From Bog-105 sp965277855 (GTDB taxonomy: Bacteria > Acidobacteriota > Terriglobia > Bryobacterales > Bryobacteraceae), in assembly GCA_965277855.1 (NCBI GenBank), contig OZ255847.1:620001-684000 (forward strand): a DNA stretch of 64,000 nt, in the 5' to 3' direction. How positions within the stretch are numbered: position 1 is the stretch's first letter; every line of letters begins with the position of its first letter. The position numbers and the translations under genes are program-made. Positions 42,020 through 50,288 of this stretch are shown here, piece by piece. Below the pieces are notes generated by a model. That model was not told the origin of the DNA, made no database searches, and was given only the letters and a program-made list of their open reading frames with translations.

Positions 42020-43060
42020 TTAATGAGCGGCAGTGCGCACCCGGTCGCGATGCTGGAATGGAATGGTCCACTTCAGCGGCACGGTTTCGGGAAGGTAACA
42101 TTTCCGGTCATCGCAGGCCTGGTAGCGGAACGATCCATGTAGCGCGAGATTCCCGTGAGTATCGAGCAGCGGTGTGACGTTTTCATCGCTGCCAATGACG
42201 ATGTCGCGTGTCAGCTGAATGCGTCCGGTATAAACCGGAACAGTTTCATGGATGGCCTCCAGCGTCATCATCTTCGACGCAGGATATTTCACTGGCCCGG
42301 TTTTCACTGCGCCAGAATCCGCCTGGATCCAGTCAATCGGGATGTATCCCTTTACTCCCGGCGCATAAACATGGACCCGATCCGGGAGTTCGACTTCTGT
42401 CAGCAGTGAAAGATGCTGGCCCATGCGCGCTGTACGGTCGCTCAGGCTGGTGCGGATCGTAGCATGCTTTGCTTCAATTGACGTCGCCGCGGTGTCCGGC
42501 CGGAGTCCGAACTGCTTCATCAGAATCACTGCGGCCGTGTCACGCTCATGAATGTCGTCTTCGAAGTACTTCGCTGTTACGGTGCCGCTGGCCGAGAGAA
42601 CATAGATGCCTGGATTGGGAATGCCAAACTGCGGCTTTTTCTTTTCAACTTTGGTGTTCAGAATGCCAAACGATCTAATTATCTTTGAGTCATGGTCGGA
42701 AATGAGGGGAAATGTGATGTGCCGGCGCGCGGCAAACTCTTTCAGAGTCGCCGGAGTGTCATAGCTGATCGCCGCCAGTCCAAGCCCTGCCTGCTGAATC
42801 TTGCCGGCATTGTCCTGCAACTCGACCAGTTGCGCTTTGCAGAAGGGTCACCAGTCGGCCGAACGGAAGAAGACCAGCAGGGCACCCTTTTGGCGAATGA
42901 TGGACTTCAGATCCTGGGTGCGCCCCATTTGATCCACTGCGCGAAAGTCAGGAACCCGAGTTCCCACTGCCGGGCCAGTAGCCACTGTATTGTGCGGGTG
43001 TTGTCCGAACATCACTGTCCCCCATCCAGCCAGCGCCAGGAAATACGTAATTCGCTTCAT
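42020..43060 (-). CDS. probable selenoprotein: AhpC/thioredoxin-fold with DsbD-N-like domain
   Basis: Read through an in-frame TGA at 42850-42848, the gene gives about 346 residues: signal peptide (MKRITYFLALAGWGTVMFG), an AhpC/TSA-like domain (RVPDFRAVDQMGRTQDL, then LVFFRSADW-Sec-PFCKAQLVEL near 68-82), and a C-terminal domain with YQACDDRKCYLPETVPLKWT, like the DsbD N-terminal domain. Relatives have Cys where the TGA stands, so the site is UxxC. Both halves are in the same frame. A hairpin with a GGUC loop starts four bases after the TGA. The product would be a periplasmic thiol/selenol reductase or peroxidase. A simple nonsense mutation is the alternative. Confidence 0.85.
42813..42850 (-). 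promoter_or_regulatory. SECIS-like element after the in-frame UGA
   Basis: In the mRNA the outer stem UUCUGC/GCAGGA (42844-42839 with 42818-42813) encloses AAC/GUU and the apical loop UGGUCGA. The GGUC lies 20 bases after the UGA, close to its place in the E. coli fdhF SECIS. An alternative inner stem GCAAC/GUUGC gives the same loop. SelB would bind the loop. Confidence 0.65.
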
Positions 43061-43167
43061 TGATTTCCGTTTGTTCTTTCGTTCATCACTTGCCTGAAGT
43101 TACGTACGTTCTAGGGCGGGTTCCCTGAAAGCGGTGAGATAATGCTAAAGCGGAGTGTGAGCCTGAA

Positions 43168-43512
43168 ATGATCGGCGAACAAGAATCGACAACGACGGTT
43201 GAAGTGCCGGAACGCATGATGCGAGAGGCCAAACGGATTGCGCAGCAACAGCATTGGACGATTTCCGAAGCCGTCGTCTATCTCGTTAACAGAGGTATCG
43301 AAGCCCAATCTGAGACCGAACGAACAATTACTCAGGCGTATCAAGTGTTCATGAATGCACCGCAAGAAAAAAAAGAAGAAGTCGGAAAAGAGTTAATCCA
43401 GTCGATTTTCGGACAAACGTTTGAAGTGGGCCCCTGGGCTGAGACAACCAGTCTAGACACTGATTACCATTCGACGAAAAATGATTGTTTGGGTTATGGC
43501 CTGCCTTTATAG
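43168..43512 (+). CDS. ribbon-helix-helix protein, 3' end replaced by IS3
   Basis: The native part is about 86 residues: TTTVEVPERMMREAKRIAQQ followed by TISEAVVYLVNRGIE, a ribbon-helix-helix fold as in many antitoxins, then an acidic helix (QAYQVFMNAPQEKKEEVGKE). At 43427 the IS3 end begins, and the last 28 codons are read from IS sequence, ending at 43512. The protein may still fold. No toxin gene is adjacent. Confidence 0.7.
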   Translation: MIGEQESTTTVEVPERMMREAKRIAQQQHWTISEAVVYLVNRGIEAQSETERTITQAYQVFMNAPQEKKEEVGKELIQSIFGQTFEVGPWAETTSLDTDYHSTKNDCLGYGLPL

Positions 43513-43629
43513 TGGGCTTGTCGGCGAAGCGGAGACGGGCAACGGTGGCGACCGACCCGTCAAGGAATAGCCGGCCGGAACTCATCGCGAACGATGGGCA
43601 GGGCGTGTTGCATCCGGCGCGTCCTATAG

Positions 43630-43670
43630 CCTGGGCCGGACCCGACCGGAATGCGGGACTCCGGCCCAGG
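43630..43670. repeat. hairpin inside the IS3 non-coding segment
   Basis: CCTGGGCCGGA (43630-43640) and TCCGGCCCAGG (43660-43670) are perfect 11-bp inverted repeats around a 19-base loop. They lie in the unusually long segment between the left IS end and orfB and may be a terminator for orfB or part of foreign DNA within the element. Confidence 0.5.
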
Positions 43671-43752
43671 TTTACCAGCGGGAGCGACACATCGGACCGA
43701 TAGATTCCGCCATGCCTGAAAAACGCTTTTCGAGGGCCCTCGATCTTTTTCA

Positions 43753-44601
43753 TCATGCGGTAGCCGCCAAACCGGAAGTAACCAAACCAGCTTCGAACTC
43801 CACCGGCGGCCGATAGCCGAGCGACGAATGCAATCGCTTTTCGTTGTAGATCTGCTCGAGAAAGCGTTCGATGGAGCGCCGCGCTTCGCGCAGATCGCGA
43901 TATTCTTGCCGGTACACTTCTTCGTACTTCAGCGTTTTCATAAACGACTCACAAGCGGCGTTGTCGTAAGGGTTTCCTTTGCGGCTCATGCTGATGGCAA
44001 TCGCGTGTTCCCGCAGCAACCCGGTGTAGTCGCGCGAGGCGTACTGCACGCCACGATCGGAGTGATGCACCAAGCCAGGTAGAACCGTTCGCCGGTCGAG
44101 CGCCATAGCTAACGCAGCTTGTGCCAGCTCGTCTTCCAGCGTCCGCTCCAGCGCCCAACCAATGACGCGACGCGAACAGGCGTCGAGCACGACCGCCAGA
44201 TAGACGAACTCGGTCTCCAGCCGGATGTAAGTGATGTCGGCCACCCAGAGCTGGTTGATTTCTGTGACCGTCATCTCGCCGGCCAGATTGGGGTACACGG
44301 GCCGTGCATGCGTCGAATCGGTGGTCGCCACCTGAAACTTTCGTCTCCGCAAGCAGAGCAAGTTGTCTTCGCGCATGAGACGGCGGACTCGCTTGTGGTT
44401 CACTGTCCACCCGCGCCGCCGCAGTTCCGCTGTCATGCGCCGCCAGCCATACGCCGGCCACTCCAGCGCGACCCGCTGCATCTCATCGCGCCATGCCATA
44501 GCGGCATCCGGTTTGGCTTCCGCTTTCTGCCAGCGGTAAAATCCGGTCCGGCTCACGCCCGCCATGCGGCACAGCCGTCCAAGCGGTATCGGGGTTGCCA
44601 T
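43753..44601 (-). CDS. IS3 OrfB transposase
   Basis: A 282-residue integrase-fold transposase. I use the ATG at 44601; the longer open frame upstream is the shadow of orfA. Catalytic residues are Asp in QLWVADITYIR, Asp in LVHHSDRGVQYAS and Glu in NAACESFMKTLK. The HTH_21 region is WPAYGWRRMTAELRRRGW, and the C-terminus is LHSSLGYRPPVEFE, as in IS3 OrfB. Confidence 0.92.
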   Translation of the reverse strand: MATPIPLGRLCRMAGVSRTGFYRWQKAEAKPDAAMAWRDEMQRVALEWPAYGWRRMTAELRRRGWTVNHKRVRRLMREDNLLCLRRRKFQVATTDSTHARPVYPNLAGEMTVTEINQLWVADITYIRLETEFVYLAVVLDACSRRVIGWALERTLEDELAQAALAMALDRRTVLPGLVHHSDRGVQYASRDYTGLLREHAIAISMSRKGNPYDNAACESFMKTLKYEEVYRQEYRDLREARRSIERFLEQIYNEKRLHSSLGYRPPVEFEAGLVTSGLAATA

Positions 44602-44603
44602 CG

Positions 44604-44948
44604 TCACTTCTTTCTCGATGTACGGGCAAGCGAGTTGGGGGAAATCAATGCCTGCAGCCTCCGCTGCTCCTCGACATGCTGCAAGCATCGCTGCAAAAAA
44701 TCGATCTCCAGTGCCTGACGCCCAATCTTGCGTTCCAAATCGGCGACCGGTGTCGTTACCTCCAGCCGTCGCTGGCCCTCGCCAGGAAAGGCTTTTCCTC
44801 CCAGTTCCCTCAGCTCGCGCCGCCAACGATGCAGCACGTTCGGACTTACCTCGCACGCCCGTGCTACCTCCGCCAGGCTGGCACCTAATTCCAGCCGCCT
44901 TACGGCGGCCTCCTTGAACTCCTTCGTGAACTTCCTGCGTGACCTCAT
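44604..44948 (-). CDS. IS3 OrfA
   Basis: A 114-residue DNA-binding subunit. It has a helix-turn-helix (RRKFTKEFKEAAVRRLELGA, SLAEVARACEVSPNVLHRW) followed by a leucine-zipper-like helix (VADLERKIGRQALEIDFLQR), both standard for IS3 OrfA. It ends at SRKK, overlapping a frame that leads into OrfB; an A-rich AAAGAAG just before its stop may allow a shift to make OrfAB. Confidence 0.9.
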   Translation of the reverse strand: MRSRRKFTKEFKEAAVRRLELGASLAEVARACEVSPNVLHRWRRELRELGGKAFPGEGQRRLEVTTPVADLERKIGRQALEIDFLQRCLQHVEEQRRLQALISPNSLARTSRKK

Positions 44949-45011
44949 GACTCTTCTTTCTCCATTCAATGAAAGTTGAGTCTAAACTCCTTGTTTCAGT
45001 TTTGGGGCCCA

Positions 45012-45403
45012 CTCCAGTCAGTTGCCTAGGCTCCAGCTTTCTCAGCTTCCGCCAGCAGTTGAGCAACATCTTTTAGATAGTTCCAGGCACAAAATAGCAA
45101 TGCTAAACCACTCCGTTAAAGACGCGGTCTGGGGGAGGTTCCATAGAACTCCAATCGCTTCGCTCATGGTTTCCGTGCTTCCGGTTGGAGAGCCACTGAC
45201 GTGGCTCATGGCTCCGAGTGCTGCGTCTTCATTCGATTCAGCGGCTCGAAGGGCCATGGTTGCTCCCTCACGGTCGTGGCTCTGTAAGCTGCTGTAAATA
45301 CGCGATCCCGTTTCTGAGATGGTTTGGCCGGGGCCTCTACAGCTGCTTAGTTCTTAATCTGCGGTATCCTGAAAATTGCATCCCGCACGGAATCACTACT
45401 CTC
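45012..45403. other. region between IS3 and rimO
   Basis: About 390 bases. I see no convincing gene; a 71-residue minus-strand frame (45042-45257) and a shorter overlapping one (ending LAEAEKAGA) may be remnants. It holds one copy of the dispersed repeat (45258-45288) and must contain the rimO promoter. Confidence 0.4.
45258..45288 (+). repeat. dispersed intergenic repeat, copy D
   Basis: The core TGCTCCCTCACGGTCGTGGC followed by TCTGTAAG is the least conserved of the four related copies in the window. It lies about 115 bases upstream of the rimO start. Confidence 0.5.
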
Positions 45404-46843
45404 TTGAAAATTGGATTTGTAAGCCTCGGCTGCCCGAAGAACCTGGTCGATAGCGAAGTCATGATGGGGCAGCTCGCTGCCGACGGTCACACGCTTACCC
45501 CGCAACCGGAAGAAGCGGACGTGATTGTTATTAACACGTGCAGCTTCATCGATCCCGCCAAGCAGGAGTCGGTCGACACGATTCTCGAAATGGCCGAATA
45601 CAAGAAAACCGGCAAAGCCCAGCGCCTTGTCGTCGCCGGTTGTCTGGTTGAACGCTACCGCGAGGACATTCGAAAGAATCTTCCGGAAGTCGACGCGGTG
45701 CTCGGCACCAACGAACTGTCGCAAATCACAGCATTATGCGAAGGCTTGACGCCGCATGAAGAGGCACCGGAACCGTATCTCTATCACGACCTGACGCCGC
45801 GTGTTTTTACCACAGCCCGGCACTCCGCGTACATCAAGATCGCCGAAGGTTGCGATCATCCTTGCACGTTTTGTGTGATTCCGCAGTTTCGCGGACAGTT
45901 CCGCAGCCGCCGTCCGGAAAGCGTTATCAATGAAGCCAAGCGGATGTTTGCAAGCGGCGTGCGTGAGATCAATTTGATCGGCCAGGACACAACCTGTTTC
46001 GGCGAAGACCTCGGATTGAAAGATGGCTTGGCGGACCTGCTCAGACGGCTTGCGACCATTCCCACCGATCTGCCGAAATGGATTCGGGTCTTGTATGTCT
46101 ACCCGAATAAGGTCAATCAGAGATTGCTTGACACGATCGCCGCGCACGAGTCGCTGGTGAAGTACATCGACATGCCTCTGCAGCATGCCAGCGCCGCCAC
46201 CCTGAAACGCATGAAGCGTGGTGCGCACGGCGATATTTTTCTGAAACTGCTCGGGCGGATTCGCGCGACGATCCCTGCCGTGGCAATTCGGACCAGCATG
46301 ATCGTAGGTTTCCCGGGCGAGACCGAAGCCGAATTTTCCGAACTCTGCCAGTTTGTGGAGGCGGCGCAGTTCGACCGCTTAGGTGTCTTTTCTTATAGCG
46401 ACGAGGAGACGAGTGGAAGTTACCAGCTGGCGGATAAAGTAGATGCCAAAACAATCTACCATCGCAAACGGAAACTGATGGCCCTGCAGCGCGGCATCTC
46501 TCTGCGGAAAAATAAGCAGCTGATCGGGCGCGAGCTGCCGGTTTTGATAGAAGGTCCTTCCCGCGAGACCGAACTGTTATGGGAAGCGCGCTTGGGAACG
46601 CAAGCGCCGGAAATTGATGGCGTTTGTTATATCAATGATTTTGGATCGGAGGAAACAGCGCCTCGTCCGGGCGAGATGCGTCTGCTGCGCGTGACCGAGG
46701 CGCACGACTACGATCTGGTGGGAGGACTGGTGGACAACGCAGAGTCCGGCTATGCACACCAAGTGGCTGGCGACGGTACGGTAACGCCGTTTCCCATTCT
46801 GCAGGCGAACACGCCCAGGTCGAGCGCTATTCCAGTTAGATAA
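45404..46843 (+). CDS. rimO: ribosomal protein S12 methylthiotransferase RimO
   Basis: A 479-residue radical SAM enzyme that adds a methylthio group to an aspartate of ribosomal protein S12. The N-terminal UPF0004 domain has IGFVSLGCPKNLVDSE, INTCSF and VAGCLVERY (three cluster cysteines). The radical SAM CxxxCxxC is in IAEGCDHPCTFCVIP near 145. A C-terminal TRAM domain (about 380-450) follows. The start is set at the TTG at 45404 because the family begins right before KIGFVSLGCPK; no ATG is available. First gene of the rimO-yacG-pgpA-NHL-cinA run. Confidence 0.95.
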   Translation: MKIGFVSLGCPKNLVDSEVMMGQLAADGHTLTPQPEEADVIVINTCSFIDPAKQESVDTILEMAEYKKTGKAQRLVVAGCLVERYREDIRKNLPEVDAVLGTNELSQITALCEGLTPHEEAPEPYLYHDLTPRVFTTARHSAYIKIAEGCDHPCTFCVIPQFRGQFRSRRPESVINEAKRMFASGVREINLIGQDTTCFGEDLGLKDGLADLLRRLATIPTDLPKWIRVLYVYPNKVNQRLLDTIAAHESLVKYIDMPLQHASAATLKRMKRGAHGDIFLKLLGRIRATIPAVAIRTSMIVGFPGETEAEFSELCQFVEAAQFDRLGVFSYSDEETSGSYQLADKVDAKTIYHRKRKLMALQRGISLRKNKQLIGRELPVLIEGPSRETELLWEARLGTQAPEIDGVCYINDFGSEETAPRPGEMRLLRVTEAHDYDLVGGLVDNAESGYAHQVAGDGTVTPFPILQANTPRSSAIPVR

Positions 46844-46881
46844 ACCAGTTAGATAAACCAGCTCATTCAGGAGGAGTGAAC

Positions 46882-47085
46882 ATGCCAGCGCGGATGCTAC
46901 TTTGCCCAATCTGCCGGAAGAAAGTTGCTTTTAACGATCCCAATATGCCGTTTTGCAGTGACCGCTGCCGGGTGCAGGACCTGGCGAACTGGGCCAGTGA
47001 GAAGTACGTGATCTCGACTCCTCGTACCTCCGACGAATCCGACGATTCGGAACGTCTGGAAGAGCCCGAAAGCCCGAACTTGTGA
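46882..47085 (+). CDS. yacG: DNA gyrase inhibitor YacG-like zinc protein
   Basis: A 67-residue zinc protein: CPICRKKVAFNDPNMPFCSD gives CxxC and the next Cys, then RCRVQDLANWASEKYVI. This is the YacG fold, which binds zinc and inhibits gyrase in E. coli. AGGAGGA precedes the start. The tail is acidic and longer than usual. Its stop overlaps the GTG start of pgpA (GTGA). Confidence 0.9.
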   Translation: MPARMLLCPICRKKVAFNDPNMPFCSDRCRVQDLANWASEKYVISTPRTSDESDDSERLEEPESPNL

Positions 47086-47573
47086 CTCGCGTGGCGGTTA
47101 CGCCTGCGACGGCTCGTTTAGCTTTAACGATTGGAACGTGGTTCGGCTGCGGGTATTTTCCCTGGGGCCCAGGCACGGCGGGATCGCTGGCGGCCATGCT
47201 GATTGCAGCACTGCTGCACTTCCAGAGCGGAGCAGGGCGGGGCACTCTGTTGCTTCTGACGCTATGCCTGCTGCTGCCGGGGATCTGGGCTGCCACCGAA
47301 ACCGCTCGTTTCGTGAAGAAAAAAGACCCCGGCATCGTAGTCGTCGACGAAGTGCTGGGGCAATGGGTCACACTGGCTGGAGCGACAATTTTAAATTGGA
47401 AAGCGCTGCTGGCGGGGTTTCTGCTCTTCCGATTATTCGACATTTGGAAGCCATGGCCGGTGCGGAAATTGGAAAGTTTGCCGGAAGGAACGGGTATCGT
47501 AGCAGATGATCTTGCGGCTGGCCTTTATGGCGCGCTTATCTTGTATATAGGTGGGAGCGCAGGATTGTATTAG
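47082..47573 (+). CDS. pgpA: phosphatidylglycerophosphatase A
   Basis: A 163-residue membrane enzyme that dephosphorylates phosphatidylglycerol phosphate. The motifs GYFPWGPGTAGSLAAM near 25, DPGIVVVDEVLGQWV near 83 and FRLFDIWKPWPVRKLE near 117, with GIVADDLAAGLYGAL near 141, are diagnostic for PgpA. Four TM helices are predicted. GTG start overlapping the yacG stop. Confidence 0.95.
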   Translation: MTRVAVTPATARLALTIGTWFGCGYFPWGPGTAGSLAAMLIAALLHFQSGAGRGTLLLLTLCLLLPGIWAATETARFVKKKDPGIVVVDEVLGQWVTLAGATILNWKALLAGFLLFRLFDIWKPWPVRKLESLPEGTGIVADDLAAGLYGALILYIGGSAGLY

Positions 47574-47575
47574 TT

Positions 47576-48619
47576 ATGCCGAATAAACAACAGGCAGTAG
47601 ATCTGGCGAAGTTGAAGCCGCGCATCGTGCGGGTGGAACCGTCGGCGGCAATTGTGGGTGGGGAGTTTCATATTCGCGGTGAGCACTTTACCAATGGGGG
47701 CAGGCCTTCGGTCTTGATCGGCGAACGAAGCGCGCACCTGGTGATGGCGGGAGAGCGTTACATCATCGCGCGGGTGCCTGAAGGTGCGCTCCTCGGCGAA
47801 TTGCTGGTGGCCGATGGCGAAGCCAGCAGCGAAAAGGTTGAGACCCACATCGGCATTCAGATTGCCGATAGCCTGCATCCGGTAGCGAATCCGGCGGTCG
47901 ACCTGGAAGGCAATGTGTATAGCACCTTCAGCGGATCGCGCGGCCAGAAGTCGCCGGTATCGCTGTACAAAGTCGACACAAACTTTAATTCCAAACCGTT
48001 CGTGACGGATCTGATGAATCCAACCGGGCTTGCCTTTGATAGCGAAGGCTTGCTCTATGTGTCAAGCCGGTACGACGGCATCATCTACCAGGTCACGCCG
48101 GGCGGCAACATGACGGTGTACGTGGAAGGCATGGGCGTCGCCACGGGTCTCGCTTTCGATGCGGAGGAGAACCTGTATGTGGGCGACCGCAGCGGAACTA
48201 TTTTCAAAATCAGCCGATCGCGGCAGATTTACGTGTTTGCCACACTCGAACCGTCGATTGCGGCGTATCACCTGACGTTTGGACCCGAAGGATATCTGTA
48301 CGTCACAGGCCCCACGACTTCGAGCTTCGATACCGTACATCGGATCTCCCGAGCGGGCGAGGTTGAGGTGTTCTATCGAGGCTTAGGACGCCCGCAGGGC
48401 ACAGCCTTCGATGCCCAGGGCAATTTGTATGTGGCAGCCTCGCTGGCTGGGCGGCGCGGCATTATCCAAATCACGCCAGACCGCAAGGCGGAACATTTCC
48501 TGTCGGGCCCTGGAATTGTGGGGCTGGCATTTACGCCCTCGCGAGCCATGGTTTTAGCAACACACAACGCGCTATTTCGGGTCGATGCCGGCATTTCCGG
48601 CTTGTCGTCAATTGCCTGA
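47576..48619 (+). CDS. IPT/TIG plus NHL-repeat beta-propeller protein
   Basis: A 347-residue protein. The N-terminal 90 residues look like an IPT/TIG Ig-like domain (PSAAIVGGEFHIRGEHF). From about 95 to 340 come five or six NHL/SMP-30-type blades: DLMNPTGLAFDSEGLLYVSS, GVATGLAFDAEENLYVGDRS, GRPQGTAFDAQGNLYVAASL. No signal peptide is seen, so the location is uncertain. The gene lies between pgpA and cinA with 2- and 13-base gaps, so it is part of the operon. Function unknown. Confidence 0.85.
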   Translation: MPNKQQAVDLAKLKPRIVRVEPSAAIVGGEFHIRGEHFTNGGRPSVLIGERSAHLVMAGERYIIARVPEGALLGELLVADGEASSEKVETHIGIQIADSLHPVANPAVDLEGNVYSTFSGSRGQKSPVSLYKVDTNFNSKPFVTDLMNPTGLAFDSEGLLYVSSRYDGIIYQVTPGGNMTVYVEGMGVATGLAFDAEENLYVGDRSGTIFKISRSRQIYVFATLEPSIAAYHLTFGPEGYLYVTGPTTSSFDTVHRISRAGEVEVFYRGLGRPQGTAFDAQGNLYVAASLAGRRGIIQITPDRKAEHFLSGPGIVGLAFTPSRAMVLATHNALFRVDAGISGLSSIA

Positions 48620-48632
48620 GCCGCCCGCTCTC

Positions 48633-49877
48633 ATGCCGAAGAATGCCGAAATCATTGCTATTGGGAGTGAACTGTTAACGCCGCAGCGCGTCGATACCAA
48701 CTCGCTCACAGTCACCGAACAACTCAATTTCCTTGGCGTGGAAGTAGTGCGCAAACTCGTGATCGGGGACGATCGTGAACGGCTCGCGCAGGCGATACGC
48801 TACGCGTTGGAACGGTCCGAAATTGTCATTCTGATTGGCGGCCTGGGTCCCACCGAGGATGATGTGACGCGCGATGCTGCTGCCGCGGCACTTGGCAGGA
48901 AACTCGTGCTGTCACTCGAACAGGAATCGATTCTGATTCGCCGCTTTCGCGAGATCAATCGTCCCATGGCGAAGAACAATCTGCGGCAGGCGTACCTGAT
49001 CGAAGGAGCGGAGGCGCTGCCCAATCCCAATGGCACGGCTCCCGGCCAATATATTTCGACCGACCGCGGAGCACTGGCTTTACTGCCTGGACCACCGCGT
49101 GAACTGAAGCCGATGCTCGAACGCGAACTGGTGCCGCGGCTGCGTCCGGTGCTGCCGCCGCAAGTGATTCGTGTTCGCAGTTTTCGCATCACTGGCATCG
49201 GCGAATCGGATCTCGATGCGCTTATTGCGCCGGTCTATGCCAAGTACACCAATCCAATGACGACGGTTTTGTCGGCTCCTGGCGATTTGTTTGTTCACCT
49301 CCGGGCCAGAGCCAACACAAAGAACGAAGCCGATTCTTTGCTGCGTGAGGTGGGCAATCCCATTGCCGGGTTATTGGGTGAAAAAGTCTATAGCGAGGAT
49401 GCCGAGGAGTCGCTCGAGATGGTGATCGGACGGCTGCTTCGCAAAAAACACTCGACTGTCGCGACGGCGGAAAGCTGCACCGGCGGCATGGTCTCGGCGC
49501 GCCTGACCGAACGCGATGGCAGCTCGGGATTTTTCGTGGGCGGGTATGTGACGTACAGCGACCGGCAGAAACGAGAACTGCTCGGCGTTTCCAGAGAGCT
49601 GATCGAAAAACATTCCGCTGTCAGTGAACCCGTAGCGAAGGCCATGGCCGAAGGAGCGCGCAACCTGAGCGGAGCAACCTACGCGCTGGCGACTACCGGC
49701 TGGGCTGGGCCCGAAGGCGGTACCGAATTCGATCCAGTAGGAACCGTGTACCTGGCTTTAGCCGGGCCGAACGCAACGCAGGTCATTCGGGTGCGCTACG
49801 GAGCAGATCGCTTTCGGGTGCGGGCGCTCGCCACACAGGCGGCGCTCGACTTGCTGCGCCGCAATTTGCTTCACTAG
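48633..49877 (+). CDS. cinA: CinA (competence/damage-inducible, PncC domain)
   Basis: A 414-residue full-length CinA. The N-terminal molybdopterin-binding-like domain (IIAIGSELLTPQRVDTNS, VILIGGLGPTEDDVTRDAAA) hydrolyses ADP-ribose or NMN derivatives. The C-terminal PncC domain (TVATAESCTGGMVSARLTER, with Ser of AESCTGG) is a nicotinamide-nucleotide amidase. The start at 48633 matches the family N-terminus. Last gene of the rimO run. Confidence 0.95.
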   Translation: MPKNAEIIAIGSELLTPQRVDTNSLTVTEQLNFLGVEVVRKLVIGDDRERLAQAIRYALERSEIVILIGGLGPTEDDVTRDAAAAALGRKLVLSLEQESILIRRFREINRPMAKNNLRQAYLIEGAEALPNPNGTAPGQYISTDRGALALLPGPPRELKPMLERELVPRLRPVLPPQVIRVRSFRITGIGESDLDALIAPVYAKYTNPMTTVLSAPGDLFVHLRARANTKNEADSLLREVGNPIAGLLGEKVYSEDAEESLEMVIGRLLRKKHSTVATAESCTGGMVSARLTERDGSSGFFVGGYVTYSDRQKRELLGVSRELIEKHSAVSEPVAKAMAEGARNLSGATYALATTGWAGPEGGTEFDPVGTVYLALAGPNATQVIRVRYGADRFRVRALATQAALDLLRRNLLH

Positions 49878-49894
49878 CAGAACACGCGCCAGCG

Positions 49895-50175
49895 TTAAAC
49901 CTGCGCGGTCGGACGGACAATGATCTCATTCACATCAACATCGGCAGGTTGCTCGATCGCGAAGGCAATCGCGCGGGCGATCGCATCCGGTTGCAGGGCA
50001 AACTTGTCCCTGGACGCAACCAACTGTGCACGGAGCTCCGGGTTTGCCACTGCTTCCACAAAATCGGTCCGAACGAAGCCCGGCGAAATGATGGTTAACA
50101 CGCAGCTTGTCGCCGGCCTCCTGCCCGCAAGCCTTCGGAGATGGCGCGCACTGCGAACTTTGAGAACACGCGCAC
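49895..50175 (-). pseudogene. decayed SDR gene (C-terminal part)
   Basis: The 3' part of an SDR. One frame gives SKFAVRAISEGLR, a second EAGDKLRV and a third TIISPGFVRTDFVEAVANPE, so at least two frameshifts lie within about 100 bases. The N-terminal NAD-binding part is missing. The final segment (QPDAIARAIAFAIEQPADVD, VNEIIVRPTAQV) is intact. It is not expected to be functional. Confidence 0.8.
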
Positions 50176-50288
50176 AACGGACCGCCAGACGCGGCTAAGT
50201 CCGCTGAAGTTCCTCGTTCGTTGGGTGCCGCGCGTGAGCGGCCTGTACTACTAATGTTCAGAATCTTTTCTCGGCATGAGGATTCTCT

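Larger units (their letters stand above)
43427..45011 (-). mobile_element. IS3-family insertion sequence
   Basis: A 1585-base element with imperfect terminal repeats. The left end reads TGGGCCCCTGGGCTGAGACA (43427 on) and the right end, on the minus strand, TGGGCCCCAAAACTGAAACA; about 23 of the first 31 bases match. It carries orfA and orfB in overlapping frames. I see no target duplication. About 326 bases between the left end and orfB are non-coding. Confidence 0.85.

Noticed and set aside
44602..45069. Long N-terminal extension of IS3 OrfB (to 438 residues)
   Set aside because: The extra 156 residues are the out-of-frame reading of orfA and flanking DNA; OrfB homology starts near the ATG at 44601. 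A frameshift product OrfAB would use the OrfA frame, not this one.
49895..50175. Second selenocysteine-type read-through in the SDR fragment
   Set aside because: The breaks are changes of reading frame, not an in-frame TGA at a Cys position, and no SECIS-like hairpin follows. Decay is the simpler reading.
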